A stretch of 64,000 bases of DNA from Melampsora larici-populina 98AG31. Lineage: Eukaryota > Basidiomycota > Pucciniomycetes > Pucciniales > Melampsoraceae. The stretch spans positions 186,001 through 250,000 of the forward strand of contig NW_006768808.1 of assembly GCF_000204055.1 (NCBI RefSeq), read 5' to 3'. Of this stretch, positions 13,101 to 24,413 are shown piece after piece; position 1 is the stretch's first letter; each line of letters starts with the position of its first letter. Below the pieces are notes generated by a model. The model was not told where the DNA came from, ran no database searches, and saw only the letters and a list, made by a program, of their open reading frames with translations. Position numbers and translations under genes: made by a program.

Positions 13101-13597
13101 ATTACGAGTATGTTCATGGCTTTTGGATCTGCCACAATACGTTCAAGTCTAACTTTTTCTATGCAACCTTATAGCTTGCGAAACGTAGAAAAGAGATGTG
13201 CGAACTTGAAGGCAGTTCGCCTTTTGCAAGATTCGGTGACCTTTTTGAAGATGAACGACTGTGCTCATCAGACGAGTCTGATGAAGAAGTGATGAACGAA
13301 GACCGAGTGAGACACACCCCTGTCTGGCGTAGCTCTCTGGCTACATCCCTTGTGGAAAATATCGATCAAGAATATCATAAGATGAGGCAAGGCGAGTTCC
13401 CGAAGCGATCTGGACGGAAACCCGCGAAGCGTGTTCTCTCAAACTACCGACCAGAGGGAGGCAAGTTACGATGGCCCGCAGGCTTGCCTAAAGATTGCTA
13501 CAGTGACGTGTGGCTGCGCTCGCTCGACAGGAAAGATTTGGAAAGTCTCGAAATGAAGGAAGACATTTTGGGGAATTCTTTTCTGACCCTCTCATGA
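10133..13597 (+). pseudogene. Ten-exon coiled-coil protein with a single in-frame TGA
   Basis: Predicted exons are 10133-10186, 10245-10316, 10554-10772, 10870-11253, 11307-11510, 11582-11758, 11835-12158, 12236-12517, 12583-13107 and 13175-13597. Every intron is phase 0, and the joined frame is 888 codons. The only break is a TGA at 12868-12870 (codon 668). Residues 50-430 are strongly helical and Gln/Glu/Lys-rich (coiled coil, for example EGIEGRLHELDDKIDRM). A Ser/Thr/Pro-rich basic region with RKRKWRKS follows. The C-terminal third has EDWNRRVLAFCTDTF and ends in KLRWPAGLPKDCYSDVWL, a layout seen in multicopy basidiomycete proteins of unknown function. The TGA may be a CGA>TGA transition. 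Alternatively a 33-nt intron (GTTTGA to AAAGCAG, about 12855-12887) would remove it and keep frame. Function is unknown. Confidence 0.65.
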
Positions 13598-14195
13598 TGG
13601 TCATCTCCACAACCGGGAAAGTCTTGGTTAGAGATACGCTGCCTTTGTACATATTCATACTCTAATTACCCTCAGTTCTAAAATCTTCGTACTTTTTGCT
13701 ATGTGTTGATGAAATCAATTCCTTATAACATGACTCATTGCGCGTAAAACTGGACTTCGAGATCAGAGGGCACCTAACAACTTTACGTGGATTTTTTCAC
13801 TTTCTTTTTACGAAAACATGAGATGTGATGGCAGTGAATTTGCATAGCTGTCAGAAAAAATTCCCAAATCTACAAACTTGACATCATCCTGACAAGTTGG
13901 AACAAGTTTTGTGAAATCAAAGCAAAAAACTACGAGGGAGTCCGTCGTGAATCCCTTTGTCGATTGACTTTGCTATCTTCCTTCTAACTTCTTTCTAGGA
14001 GTTATCCATCTTGCGAAATTCTATCCGATCATCTAGTTTGGCGTCATTGAAAACCCGAATCGCAGGAGTTACATACTACAAATCAAAGAATGCCCACTTT
14101 GGCAGAATCAGCAACAGACGATATAAAGACCTTCCATATCGATGAAGAGTTAAGATTACAAAAGTTTACCTTTTTACCTGGGTGATTACAGGGAA
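13598..14195. other. Intergenic between convergent genes
   Basis: AT-rich 3' flank shared by the coiled-coil gene and the 122-aa gene. I see no repeat, RNA gene or further coding signal. Confidence 0.4.
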
Positions 14196-14564
14196 TTAAA
14201 GAGGAACATCCCAATAGAGCATTACATTTGTCTCTTCGTCGAAATAATCCATGTTGAGGAAAAATGGCCGAACAATGAGTGTGAACAGTTGTGACAGAGT
14301 TTCTTCCGAGATTCTCGTATCCAGACGGAGTCCCGGATGGAAAGACGCTAGCAACTTCAACAGGTCGTCTTTGGTAGCGGTTGGGATTGGGGAATCCTCA
14401 TGACAAACTGCTAAGAATTTGCGAAGGCGATGATCCAAAATAAGGGCCCGAAGACGCACAGAGACGAGATCAAAATCGGAGGATGTGTAATTTCGAGAAG
14501 CATTATCAGGACGGATTATAGGAAAACTCGTGTTGTGAGGGTTGTTGGACGAGGCAGAAGACAT
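14196..14564 (-). CDS. Hypothetical 122-aa protein related to the 25-26 kb gene
   Basis: Single-exon frame that starts with MSSASSNNPHNTSF and ends in YWDVPL. I cannot assign a function. Residues 65-100 (DDLLKLLASFHPGLRLDT, then LSQLFTLIV) align with residues 38-75 of the protein at 25227-26112 (NNLLEMIVAFYPHFKLTP, then LLRSIFIEMV). The two therefore appear to share a small helical domain. The rest is Ser/Asn-rich at the N-terminus and compact and hydrophobic at the C-terminus. No membrane segment is evident. Confidence 0.5.
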   Translation of the reverse strand: MSSASSNNPHNTSFPIIRPDNASRNYTSSDFDLVSVRLRALILDHRLRKFLAVCHEDSPIPTATKDDLLKLLASFHPGLRLDTRISEETLSQLFTLIVRPFFLNMDYFDEETNVMLYWDVPL

Positions 14565-17500
14565 GGTTGATTATAAAATGCGATCAAATGGATAGGCTTT
14601 GTAGGACAAGGCCTTGTCTTTGAAAGTGGACGATGATGACTCGAGTGATTTGAGAGAGCTCAAAAGTACCTTGTCAAGGTGACACCTAGGTACGTTTTTG
14701 GAAATTGATAATATATTGCTGTGTCAATGTGTGAGTTCAAGCATTTGTTTGTAGGAAGCCACGTCAAATGCGATTGCTTGCGCGCGCGTAAAGTCGAACC
14801 TTATGCTTGAATCATGGTACGTAAAGTTGTTTCTTGCATGATCTCAATAAAATTGTTTCTTGCATGTTCTCAATAAAATTGTATCTTGCATGATCTAAAT
14901 GAGCTTGAAATCTTTCTCGCTACTCGTGATATGGCTCGAAGGTCGGGAGAATTTACGAGAACACACACCGATCAAAGTGCGAGACACCTCTTCATCATCG
15001 ATCTCGGAAGTTTGCCAAATTCAAACGTCAAAACTCTCAAATCTCACCCACAGCTTGAAGTTTAAACTTCAAAACTGAAGCTCTTTTGCATGCAGTGAAT
15101 CTTCACCTGATCTCAATTTTGGTCATTAATATTGAACAGTTCGAGCTTAGTTCGAACTTCAAACTTCGAAGTTTGAAGTTAAGTTCGAAGTTCGAAGTTC
15201 GAAGTTCGAAGTGCAAATTCTATTTACTCATGTGCATCTCACCATCATTTGATTTAGACTCGGAATCCAAGTCTTTCACAGACGATGCAAATTTTTAAAA
15301 ATCGCTATTCATGGAGAATGTACTTAAAAAAAACCTCGCGTCTATCTCTAGATATTCATGTTATAAGTATGTGAGAAATTCGAATGAGATGTGAAATAAA
15401 TGGAATGTGATAAAATAGTATTTTCCAATCTTGCCATCCACCCTCCCGCGCGCATCCCATTCAAAGAAGTTCATCCGAGGACAACAAAGACTACCATCAA
15501 AAACCCATGCAAGATCTCGAGGCAAAAGGAATCCGGTTCAGAGATTTTGAGGCAGGTTTTCAGACTTCCTCGACACGCAAAACACGCATTTCCCCATGCA
15601 GTGTGTAGAACATCGGGAGCCCAGTTTCTGAAAAATACCGCAAAGCTTCCGGTTGGATATCGAGCTGAAATCCATATACACACTATCATCACGAGGTTGA
15701 GATAGCTTGCTAGTGAGAGAAACAACCGCCGCCATAGAATCCCTGAGTTCATAATATCTAGTTGAGTAAGCGAGTTCAACCTGATGAACCGAAGACAACA
15801 CGTACTCTTTGTGCGATCGGTCCTGGGTCGTCTGACCCCTGCCAATGTCGTCGATCCCCCTTGCTGACATTTACTGTGTTTGACGCAGCCAGCGCATGTG
15901 AATTGATGAGTACATCTACGTTGGTTGGACATATCTTTTTGATTGAGTGGTTGATTTTCGGATCAAATGGCTATGTATTTGAATTGAGAAGACGTGATAT
16001 GGGGTGCGTTGCTGCTATGCACAGATCATGCTGGTATTTATGAGAAGAGTTATTGAATCTTGTCTGGACGCTACATATGAGGCTAGAATGAGCTTCCTCA
16101 TGTCTAGATCACCTTTGTGACTTAGGTGCTCAGCCCTTCAACGCATATAGGCTGGGCACCCGATGGCTTATTCCTGCGCAAATCTAAAGGACCCTTTTAA
16201 TATCGTAGTAGTCCATACCAATCAGCTATGTCTATTGCTATCAATCACTCAAGTTGAGTTGCGCCTTGAGTGACTGATTGAGCTCCTCATCCATTGTCAT
16301 TCAAGAACAAACATCCTCTGAGGTAGAATAAGGCCATCAACATGTGTAATATGTAAATGTAACTTGCCGTCCATTGTTGCATCCCTTCAGACGTTTTGAG
16401 GTATACACATATCTATCTTCTGAGCAATAGACAATGTCTTGAGATCTGAACACGTCTTGATTATTCTAGACCAAGTGCCTGATCTTTAGATGATTCTTCT
16501 CGATGCTTTTCTATCTTCCAGTCAAGCATGATCGTGGCCTCCCGAGGCGCGTCGAAGTCATCGTACATACAACTACGCAAGTCCGTACAAGACTTCAACA
16601 CTTTGGGTTGACTGAGTATCAGTTCGAAGAAGGCAATGACAAAACAACGGGGAACTGTTTGTAACAGTTTACGCATTACATCGTGCGCTTCTCAAACTGT
16701 CGGCAAAAGTGCAGCGAGGATATACAAAACTAAAAGGCCTGTTGAAAGAGGTAGACTTCACACGGTCATCACATTCAATGAGATCTGATCAGTCGAGTAC
16801 GATACCTATATAGGATGATACGTATCGTGAAGCTATCCCTCACGTTTTTTCGTAGTATCTACTTATGATGGATGAAAAATCATATTCGGGCGTAAGGTGA
16901 AGTGCAGCCTACGCGCTTGCACTTTACCTCGGTATGATTTATTGGAGCTGTATGATTCATCTTGCCCTCCTCTGATATTATTATATTGGATCATGAGTAT
17001 CATCCATCCTCGTTTGCAACGGGGTTTTCTCTCAAAACTTCTATCTAAAGTCATTTTAGTATCTTGAAGATCAGATGATTTTATTTTCCCACCGTCCCTC
17101 CCATCTTCACTATAGGAGTGTCTTAGCATAATCACAGTTGGTGGCCACTTCAGAGCTCCAAATGCTACGAGCGAATTCTGTCTCATAGCAATATCGCTCA
17201 AGGCGGGAATATCGCTGAATACTGGTTATGCGCACAAAGAGGTCGTGACAATCATTGAGACCAGTCAGAATGAGTACATAGGATGATACTCATTGTGAAA
17301 GTCTAGCTTATCACCTGAGTTTACATGATTTTGTAAGATTTTTCTATCGAATCAAAATCACCATTCGGGCGTGAAGCTCAACATTCATAAACAAGCTTTT
17401 CTGTACGCTCCTTTGTGAATGCAGTGCCAAACGCTGGTAAAACACTACTCTGTTCGCAAATAGGGAAGCTCTGCAAAGTTCCTCAGCCATCTCATGTTTC

Positions 17501-18070
17501 TAAAGACTCCGAGATGATCAAAGCAAGCAATTCATAATCTTGAATTTATGCGATTGTTTTCGTCAGCCTCACGTAGCATAGAGCTTGTTTGATGAGGTGG
17601 TATATCCTCTACATATAAGATCCGGTCCTTCCTCTGCCCCTTTGCTCTCTTGTAGTCTACCTTTCAACTTTCACCCGCTCCTCTCAGTGCTTCCAAAGTT
17701 CTCAAATCTTTCAAATCTAGTCGTTTCGAATCTAGTTCTTTCAGATTGATCCCTCCGAAACTTCAAAATCTAACTCTTTCAGATTTTTCAAGTTTAGTTC
17801 CCTCGAAATTTCAAAATCTAGACCTTCCAACTCTTTCAAGTTCAAATTACTTCCTTCAAAACTTCAAAATCTAGCTCGTTCAAGTCTTTCAAGTTCAAAT
17901 TAGTCCCTTCGACTCCGCAGAATCCAGTTCTTTCAGATCTTTCGAGTTTAGTTCCTCCGAATCTTTCGAGTTTAGTTCCTCCGAATCTTTCGAGTTTAGT
18001 TCCTTCGAATCATTCAAATCTGTTTCTTTCGATTTTTTTCTGACTCATCCTACGTTGCTCTCTTCCAGCC
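14565..18070. other. Long intergenic region with low-complexity TTCGAA arrays
   Basis: I see no gene I can support; the short minus-strand frames at 15471-15932 and 16461-17201 lack conserved features. There is a triplicated 33-bp word (TTTCTTGCATGATCTCAATA) at about 14828-14900. A TTCGAAGTTCGAAG array lies at about 15130-15210. Diverged direct repeats near 16813 and 17281 share a GGATGATAC block followed by ATTCGGGCGT(A/G)A. A T/C-rich leader at 17690-18040 contains a 24-bp repeat (TTCGAGTTTAGTTCC) three times at 17941, 17965 and 17989. A TATA-like word (ACATATAAG) at about 17610 may serve the gene at 18071. Confidence 0.5.
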
Positions 18071-19842
18071 ATGGCCTCACCCCAACCCGAAATTCTACCA
18101 CTCGAACCAGGAACTGTCCTGGACATTCAACCTCAGTCACCTAAATCGGCCCGGTGCGAGACTGAGTTGGATGAGGCTCTGATTAGGATGGGCGGGTACT
18201 CAAAGGTACATGTGTTTGAGCGTCCATGTTCGAGGTGCCAGAAGACTGGTCGCGTCTGTGTAACCAGTGGCAAGAAATCGGTCAAGTGCGAATGGTGCAG
18301 GGCCTCAAAAATCAAATGCGACGTCGATCTAGTTACATCCACCGAATACCAATGGTTGGACCGCGACGGTGTTCTACATCATGATTCGGACTTCTCACAT
18401 TCAACCGAGGCATCATCAACTTGCGCGCCAGGTGCAATCTCCGCATTGGCACCGGAAGAGATAGTCGTGGTTCGCGAATGGGTGACGAGCACAAAAGGTA
18501 ATGTCCCTTTATCTCTTCATCAGTTTCCGTGCTACTTATTGGAAACGGAAGCTGAAGAGATGATGACGGTCTGGTTTTAGACGGGGAGCCTCTCGTTCCG
18601 AGTTCACCAAAAGACTTTGGTGCAGAGAGACCATTGACTCGAGAAGCCGTGTCAAGGATTGTGCAAGATGACATAAAGTCTGACAGATTCGTGGAACAGG
18701 TGAAGCTCTGGCAACAAAAGCTACAGGATTCTTTGTTGGATGCACCGACCATGGAATCGACCAAGAGAGCTATAGCCACGCTGATCAGCTCCTCTGAAGA
18801 AGATCAACCGCCCAAAAGAAAGATCAAAATCAAGCTTCGAGCCCCAAGGGTCCAGGATGACCAATCCTCCCAATCCTCCTCCCCCGCCTCTCCTCCGAAG
18901 TCTCGAACTTCGAAGTTTGCTCCACGGCGTTCACGGATTAGCTCTGCTATAGAAGACCCCACAGCTCATCCTACCCGCTCCCTTCGAGACTCGTCCTCTC
19001 TACCTCCTCTTTTTTTGCCGGAATCGACTCGAAGTGGTCTTTCACATACAACTCCGCCTCCTCCGTCGATCCCTACGACTTCTCGAGCTGCTCCTCCTGT
19101 AACGAACCCGGTTTCGCCTCGAAGTTTGGCTCATCCAATTCCTTCGTCTCGAACTTCACGAAATCTTCAAGCTAATTCCCTCTTGGAACACGAGAGACGC
19201 AATGGACAAATTCGACCTCGACCTCTCAATGGAAATGACTTACCTGCTGCTCCTCCTGTAACGAACCGGCTTTCGCCTCGAACTTTGGCTCATCCAAATC
19301 CTTCATCTCGAACTTCACAAAATTCTTTGGTTCAAGCCAATTCCCTCTTGGAACACGAGAGACGCAATGAACAAATTCGACCTCTCCATGGAAATGAGTT
19401 ACCGGCCGAAGGAAGCGGGCAAGGTGGAAATGTGGACAAAGACGAAGAAGGACCTAACAAGGAAGATACGAATGTTAGAAGAAAGTCAGAGGAAGTTTTA
19501 TCGGTGGATTCTGTCTTTTTACCAGCCAAAGATAAGCAGTTGAACTGTAAAGGAACCACTCAGGACGATTGTAGCGAATCGGATGCCAGCTCCGTGGAAT
19601 GGCGAGACGTGGAGCCGATACCGAAGCCAGACATGTTTGATGGCAAGATTATAGCGAGGGAAGTTAGGAAGCAAGCGAAGCTTTTGGAGAAATTTATAGA
19701 AAACAAAACCGCGGAGATAGCTCGTCTGATACCACAAGGGAAAGGCTTTGACTCTTTCAAAGCTATTCGTCAGGAGATACGGACGCAGTTGAAAGTATCC
19801 AGGGAAAGTTTGGGTACAGCGGTGACACCTTTAGACGGCTAA
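18071..19842 (+). CDS. Permuted Zn2Cys6-like cluster protein with internal repeats
   Basis: Predicted join is 18071-18497 and 18581-19842 (83-nt intron, phase 1), 562 residues. Cys53, 56, 63, 73, 76 and 83 form C-x2-C-x6-C-x9-C-x2-C-x6-C, the spacing of a fungal binuclear zinc cluster. The basic half (CEWCRASKIKC) comes second, the reverse of GAL4-type order. This suggests a DNA- or nucleic-acid-binding role but does not prove it. Downstream lie a disordered Ser/Pro/Arg region and a tandem protein repeat of about 55 residues, twice containing RAAPPVTN/PAAPPVTN, SSRTS and NSLLEHERRN (about 19085-19405). An acidic linker follows, then a helical C-terminus (about residues 500-545) with many Glu/Lys. 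The start ATG sits in a CAGCCATGG context. I cannot name a target or pathway. Confidence 0.65.
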
Positions 19843-21459
19843 TACATTATATTCATCCCCCTTTATCCCTTTCAAACTTTCAAAGAAGAACTTAGTATTT
19901 GTGAGGTGTTTGTTTTGTTTACTTTTCTTTGAGATAAGTTGTGATGCGTTTATTTGTTTTTATTCTTAGTTCTCTCTGAATATAAAATTGAGATAAGTTC
20001 CAGTGGGAAAAGTTCGTGTCCTTTTGATAATGGTACATGTTTACAACAATCATGCCTCCATTATGCGCCCTTTGCCAACTTTGTACCAGTAAATAAAAGA
20101 ACGTAAAAGACCTGAATTAATCTGATGAAGATCCTTTGGCGGGATTACTATCATCTGATGAGCGTTCCTTTCCTGTTCTACAGCCTTCTGATGGGGAAGG
20201 CTTTTCCTCAAAAAGCCATGGCGCTCTTCGAAGGTGCGTATAGGTTCGTTGACGCAGAGCGATGGGGGTAGACCGTAGAACAGATCTTCACGACATGTGG
20301 GCTTCCAGTTCAAAAAGATCGAACTTCGAGCTTTGAAGTGCGGTTCGAACACTGGTAACAATGTTAAACTTGGATGATCCCCCTCGAAGGAAGGGGGGTA
20401 CATACTACCTGGTACATAAAATAGATTTTCACGACATGTGGGCTTCCAGTTCAAAAAGATCGAACTTCGAGCCTCGAAGTGCGGTTCAAACACTAGTCGA
20501 GCTGTCAAACTTCAATGATCAAGTTCGAAGACCTGGTTCAAAGTCTGAATTTTGAGGGTTTTGAGAGGTACAGCTCAGTTTGGCTAACCGAGCTGCGACC
20601 TTTGATATATATAGCAGCCATATACTTAATACCCATTTTTCCCTCATTCGGAGCAGGTTTCCTCATCTCCGGACGTCTCATTTTATTCTTAACTTCGCTC
20701 TGGGTAGGTTTTCTCATCTTCGGCCATCTTCAATTTCCGTTGGTACTATAAGCGCATGTTACAATTCAATCAAAAAAGCAAAACGCGTTTTCTTTTGGAG
20801 GACAAAGGTACAGGGGCATACGCCCAACAAAGGAGCTCTGGGACCGCTTAGGCCGGTCAGTTGAGAAAGGAAGGGACAGGTACTTAGTCGAAATTTTAAT
20901 TCAAAGGCGGGCAAAAATTCCGGTCTGAGTACTAGTACCACGACATGCGCTCATTAATGAGGGATTCAATGAGGTTGTCAGCTCATTAGCTCAACAATGT
21001 CCTTGAGGGACATTAAGCTCTTAGGCTGAGGGGCATGAGCCAACGGACCACTGTGAGCCATAAGGCTTGACACTCCCCACATCTGAGCTTCTTACAAAGG
21101 ATTTCCAAAGATGAGATGCTTCAGCAAAAGAGTGTCGAGGATTATGTGAGGAATTCAATCTCGGACTTGAGCATGGAAATAAGCAGCACGTTAATTCAAA
21201 CTGATTGTCTATATGGTCTGAAAAGGCCTACATATAAGACACTGTACACGTGCGCCTCGAGATACGCAGAAAACTAAGACATCGAAACCGAATACACTAT
21301 ACCATCTCAAATATATACCTCTACCTATACACAAGACGACCAGAATGCCAGGTAAGAATACTCCTTTACCATTATAAAGATTGAGAAGTCTGAGCTTAGT
21401 CTGACTCCAAATCTATCCACTGCTATGCAATTGCGAACAACCCCTAATGAGAAGCTGGT
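19843..21459. other. Intergenic with a 141-bp-spaced direct repeat
   Basis: No supported gene. A segment of about 72 bp beginning CACGACATGTGGGCTTCC occurs at about 20285-20356 and again at about 20426-20497 with few differences, and includes AAAAAGATCGAACTTCGAG. A 152-codon minus-strand frame over 20050-20508 contains the repeat twice and is probably an artefact of it. TTCGAA words continue to about 20530. Confidence 0.5.
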
Positions 21460-21843
21460 ATGAAGACGTCTTACCTGAACAGACTTTTGCTACTGTTCGC
21501 CCTTCGTGTGATCTTTCTGTTGGACTTCATGCTTATTAGCACCTGTCGGAAAATATTCCACGTACTTCTTTCTTCGCATTCGAAGGCGCTCAAACTCTGG
21601 GTACAGCACCTAGCGCCGCTGCCAAATACGGTAAAAAATCAGCTATGTGCAACAACACAACAACATTTTTTGGATCGTTACGGGTTGACGGCGGTAGAAG
21701 GTTTTTGTGACACACTATCTGGGACTGCAATTTGGACAATGCTTGTCGTGTGTTCCGGAATTTTGATACGTTTCTGGGTGCTACCAATGTCGAAGATAGT
21801 GTTATCGGAAGTTCGAGCCTTCAGACAGGCCCTCAAGGACTAG
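21460..21843 (+). CDS. Hydrophobic 127-aa ORF, doubtful
   Basis: This frame encodes two hydrophobic stretches: one near residues 5-30 (LLLLFALRVIFLLDFMLI) and one near 90-115 (IWTMLVVCSGILIRFWVL). An ATG followed at once by a GTAAGA donor lies upstream at 21344, so a leader exon is possible. Another forward frame is also largely open across the same bases and is less hydrophobic. The true coding frame is therefore uncertain, and it may not be a gene. Confidence 0.25.
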   Translation: MKTSYLNRLLLLFALRVIFLLDFMLISTCRKIFHVLLSSHSKALKLWVQHLAPLPNTVKNQLCATTQQHFLDRYGLTAVEGFCDTLSGTAIWTMLVVCSGILIRFWVLPMSKIVLSEVRAFRQALKD

Positions 21844-22974
21844 GGTGTTTTAAGGGTGTATGAGCATGAGGGGCTGGTCTTCTAGATGATCGGAGCTCCC
21901 ATACTTTCAGACTCGAACACGTTCTCCGAAGACGACTGGTCAACGAACACTACAAGATCTCCGTATCTGAAAGAGTTTTGGTCTTGATCTTTATTCGCTT
22001 TTTCTATGTGATTTGTGCATTTTCATTGGCTTAAGAAGATTGAATGGAGCTTTCGAGAGTTATTCAGTAATAATAATATCATAATAAATCACGATTATCT
22101 TATATTTGTCAATTGAGCGGGCTACTTTATATATATATAGTAACCTTCCAAAGAATTATTTCCATCCTCTGTATCTTGAATCTCCTCTATTTGAACTGCC
22201 TCTTTCTTTTCCACAATGTTTGAACCTCTCAAACAACAAAACTTTTTGAACGTACCTAAAAGATCGGCACAATGCTACATATATGCTATCAGTTACTGGT
22301 TCTTGGTATTGCCGAAGGACATTATCCGGTAGCGTATTGGCAATATAAGTAGGCTACGCGGTGAATTAGCATGCTACGTACTACGTAGTACGTGGTGGAC
22401 ACGCAGAATAACACTTAATTGAAATGAAAGATAAATGATTGAGCGCTTTTGAGCCTCAACACATGAGCCACGTTCGATTTATATTATCGTACAAGCTTGC
22501 CGTTCGAATTCTCAAGCTGACATCATGGGCCCAGATGTCTAGGAAAGACAATTAGGAAAGACAATGGTAGATGTCGCAGAAGTCCCGAGTTGAAACCTTT
22601 TACATTGATTAGGAGATGAACTGGGGAAGCAAAGAAAGCAACTAGCTGAAAAAACGTCGAAGTTTTCAACATTGGTCAAGAGCTAGCCGAAGAAGACGAA
22701 GAACTGGGTTGTGCACATTATATTGTCTACGGTATTGTGGCATTTTCAGAATGTACATGATTAGTCAACAATACGTTTTCGCCTATGTTGAAGCTTCAAA
22801 GCCTTGACCATCAAAGCAATCAAATTCATTTTCATGACAACAGTTTCAAAATATTATTCTACGTCTAATAATATGCACACGGACACGCTTGAAGATTTAC
22901 CGCGTCGTATAGAACTTGTCGAAATCCCAAGGAAACGTATGATACATTGGAAATCGTAACCCATCGTTTACAAA
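21844..22974. other. Intergenic, AT-rich, with a perfect palindrome
   Basis: No gene recognised. A perfect palindrome, CTACGTACTACGTAGTACGTG less one end base, lies at about 22374-22393. A TATATATATAG run sits near 22130. Confidence 0.4.
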
Positions 22975-24413
22975 CTAAAGCACACTATGTTGATTGAACT
23001 GCCCGTCATCCTCTTCCAATAAGTACATTGATAGGGCCACAAAAGCCATTATCAAAACCAAGCGGATTGATATACCAGACCTGTAAGATGGGTAAATGCA
23101 CCCTCCTTGCAAATCAAGTCATCTTTCATCAGTATTTTGTTGCAAGGTCTCATCTAGACTGAGATACGCAGAACATACCTCCAGCCGATTTCTTCAATTC
23201 TTCATTTTGCATACGCTCGTGTAAGAGACGGTCTAAAAAAGGTCATTGGCATGAGTTCGGACTATGCAAAATCACAAGAAGTGACCCCATCACCTAATGT
23301 ATTCTTCACTTGACAGTCGACATCTAACGTTAGATTTTCGAGTATCTTTTCAGTATTTTGCTGCTGCTGCAAAACATCGTCGTATTGGAGGGAGACCTGT
23401 GTCTGCGCCTCTGCACAACACATCATTGGATTAGACATAGATCAGTTATGTACCCAGTTATCAATGTCATGAAACGCTGACCCCTTGCAGCTTGCAACAC
23501 ATCGTTTACTTCCGCTTTGAAATTCAGCAGCCGAAGGTTAGTGGCTTCTTCCAACTGAATTCGGTGTTGATAGAATTCTAAAAGGTATCTTGAATCTTGT
23601 CAGCTTTCATTACATGCTTCATGGAAGCGAGGCCCATATCACACCTTTGGTTCCCTGAGAAAGTTTCCTTAGCCCTTCTTCGGCAGACCAACACTGCTTT
23701 CGAACTGCTTCTTGTACCTGTAAGACCTGTGGTCATTACACATACGCGCAAGCGCACACCTAGAGTTTAACACGGTGCATCTCTGGGGGAGAGAGAAATA
23801 GGGGGCAAGATAAGTAAGCTTCGCCAAAGGTATTTCTTGTAAGCTACTGACCTTGTGTGCTAGCCAATGATTTCTCCAACCTTGTGTTTTCTTCCCATAA
23901 GTCGCGGCAATTTTGCTCCAGATTTTCGGTTAGCTCGGCACAGTTCTTTTTCACTATTGTGAGGTGTTCCTGTGTTCTCTGATTGCGTTTTGCCGCGTGT
24001 TCTTGCTCGTTCGAGATGTTCTCAATTTGTTGGGACATCCATTCTCGATTTTCGTGTAGCTCATGGAGCAAACGATTGATGTGACAGTCTCGTTCTTTTC
24101 CCTCCTCTTGTAAACGTTCAATGTAGCTGTGAAGTCGATGCTGCGAGTCATCGTAAACATCATCCCGGCCGTCGTGTACAGGATGCTCTACGTCTCGCTG
24201 ATGACGTCCATGTCTTGGCGCTAAGGGTCTGTTATAGGGAACGGAAGGAGGATATAGATGACTCTTCATGTCCATGGCGTGGTGGTGATGGTTCAGTGAA
24301 AGGGAAGAGAAGGAAGACAACACTTTTATGGTGAATAGGACTATTCCAACTTCATCACCAAGTTGTTTGCGTGTGTGTTTTGTGGCTCCCGGGTTCGGGT
24401 TCGAATGGGCCAT
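22975..24413 (-). CDS. Tail-anchored coiled-coil protein, 6 exons
   Basis: Predicted minus-strand exons are 24413-23852, 23710-23645, 23577-23482, 23410-23294, 23232-23179 and 23105-22975. All introns are phase 1, giving 341 residues. If translation starts at the Kozak-like GCCATGG (24278) the product is 296 residues. Not a family I can name. A His/Arg/Asp-rich N-terminus precedes about 180 residues of coiled coil (SYIERLQEEGKERD, then QQIENISNEQEHAAKRNQ). The last exon adds one C-terminal membrane segment (ISIRLVLIMAFVALSMYLL) followed by a short acidic tail ending HSVL. This is the topology of a tail-anchored protein of the ER or nuclear envelope. It lies 5.4 kb from a SUN-domain gene. The first junction needs the acceptor GTACAAG rather than the nearer TTACAG to keep frame. 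Confidence 0.6.

Noticed and set aside
20050..20508. 152-codon minus-strand frame with a repeated FEPHF...WKPTCRE block
   Set aside because: The protein repeat is simply the underlying 141-bp-spaced DNA repeat being translated; no independent coding sign.
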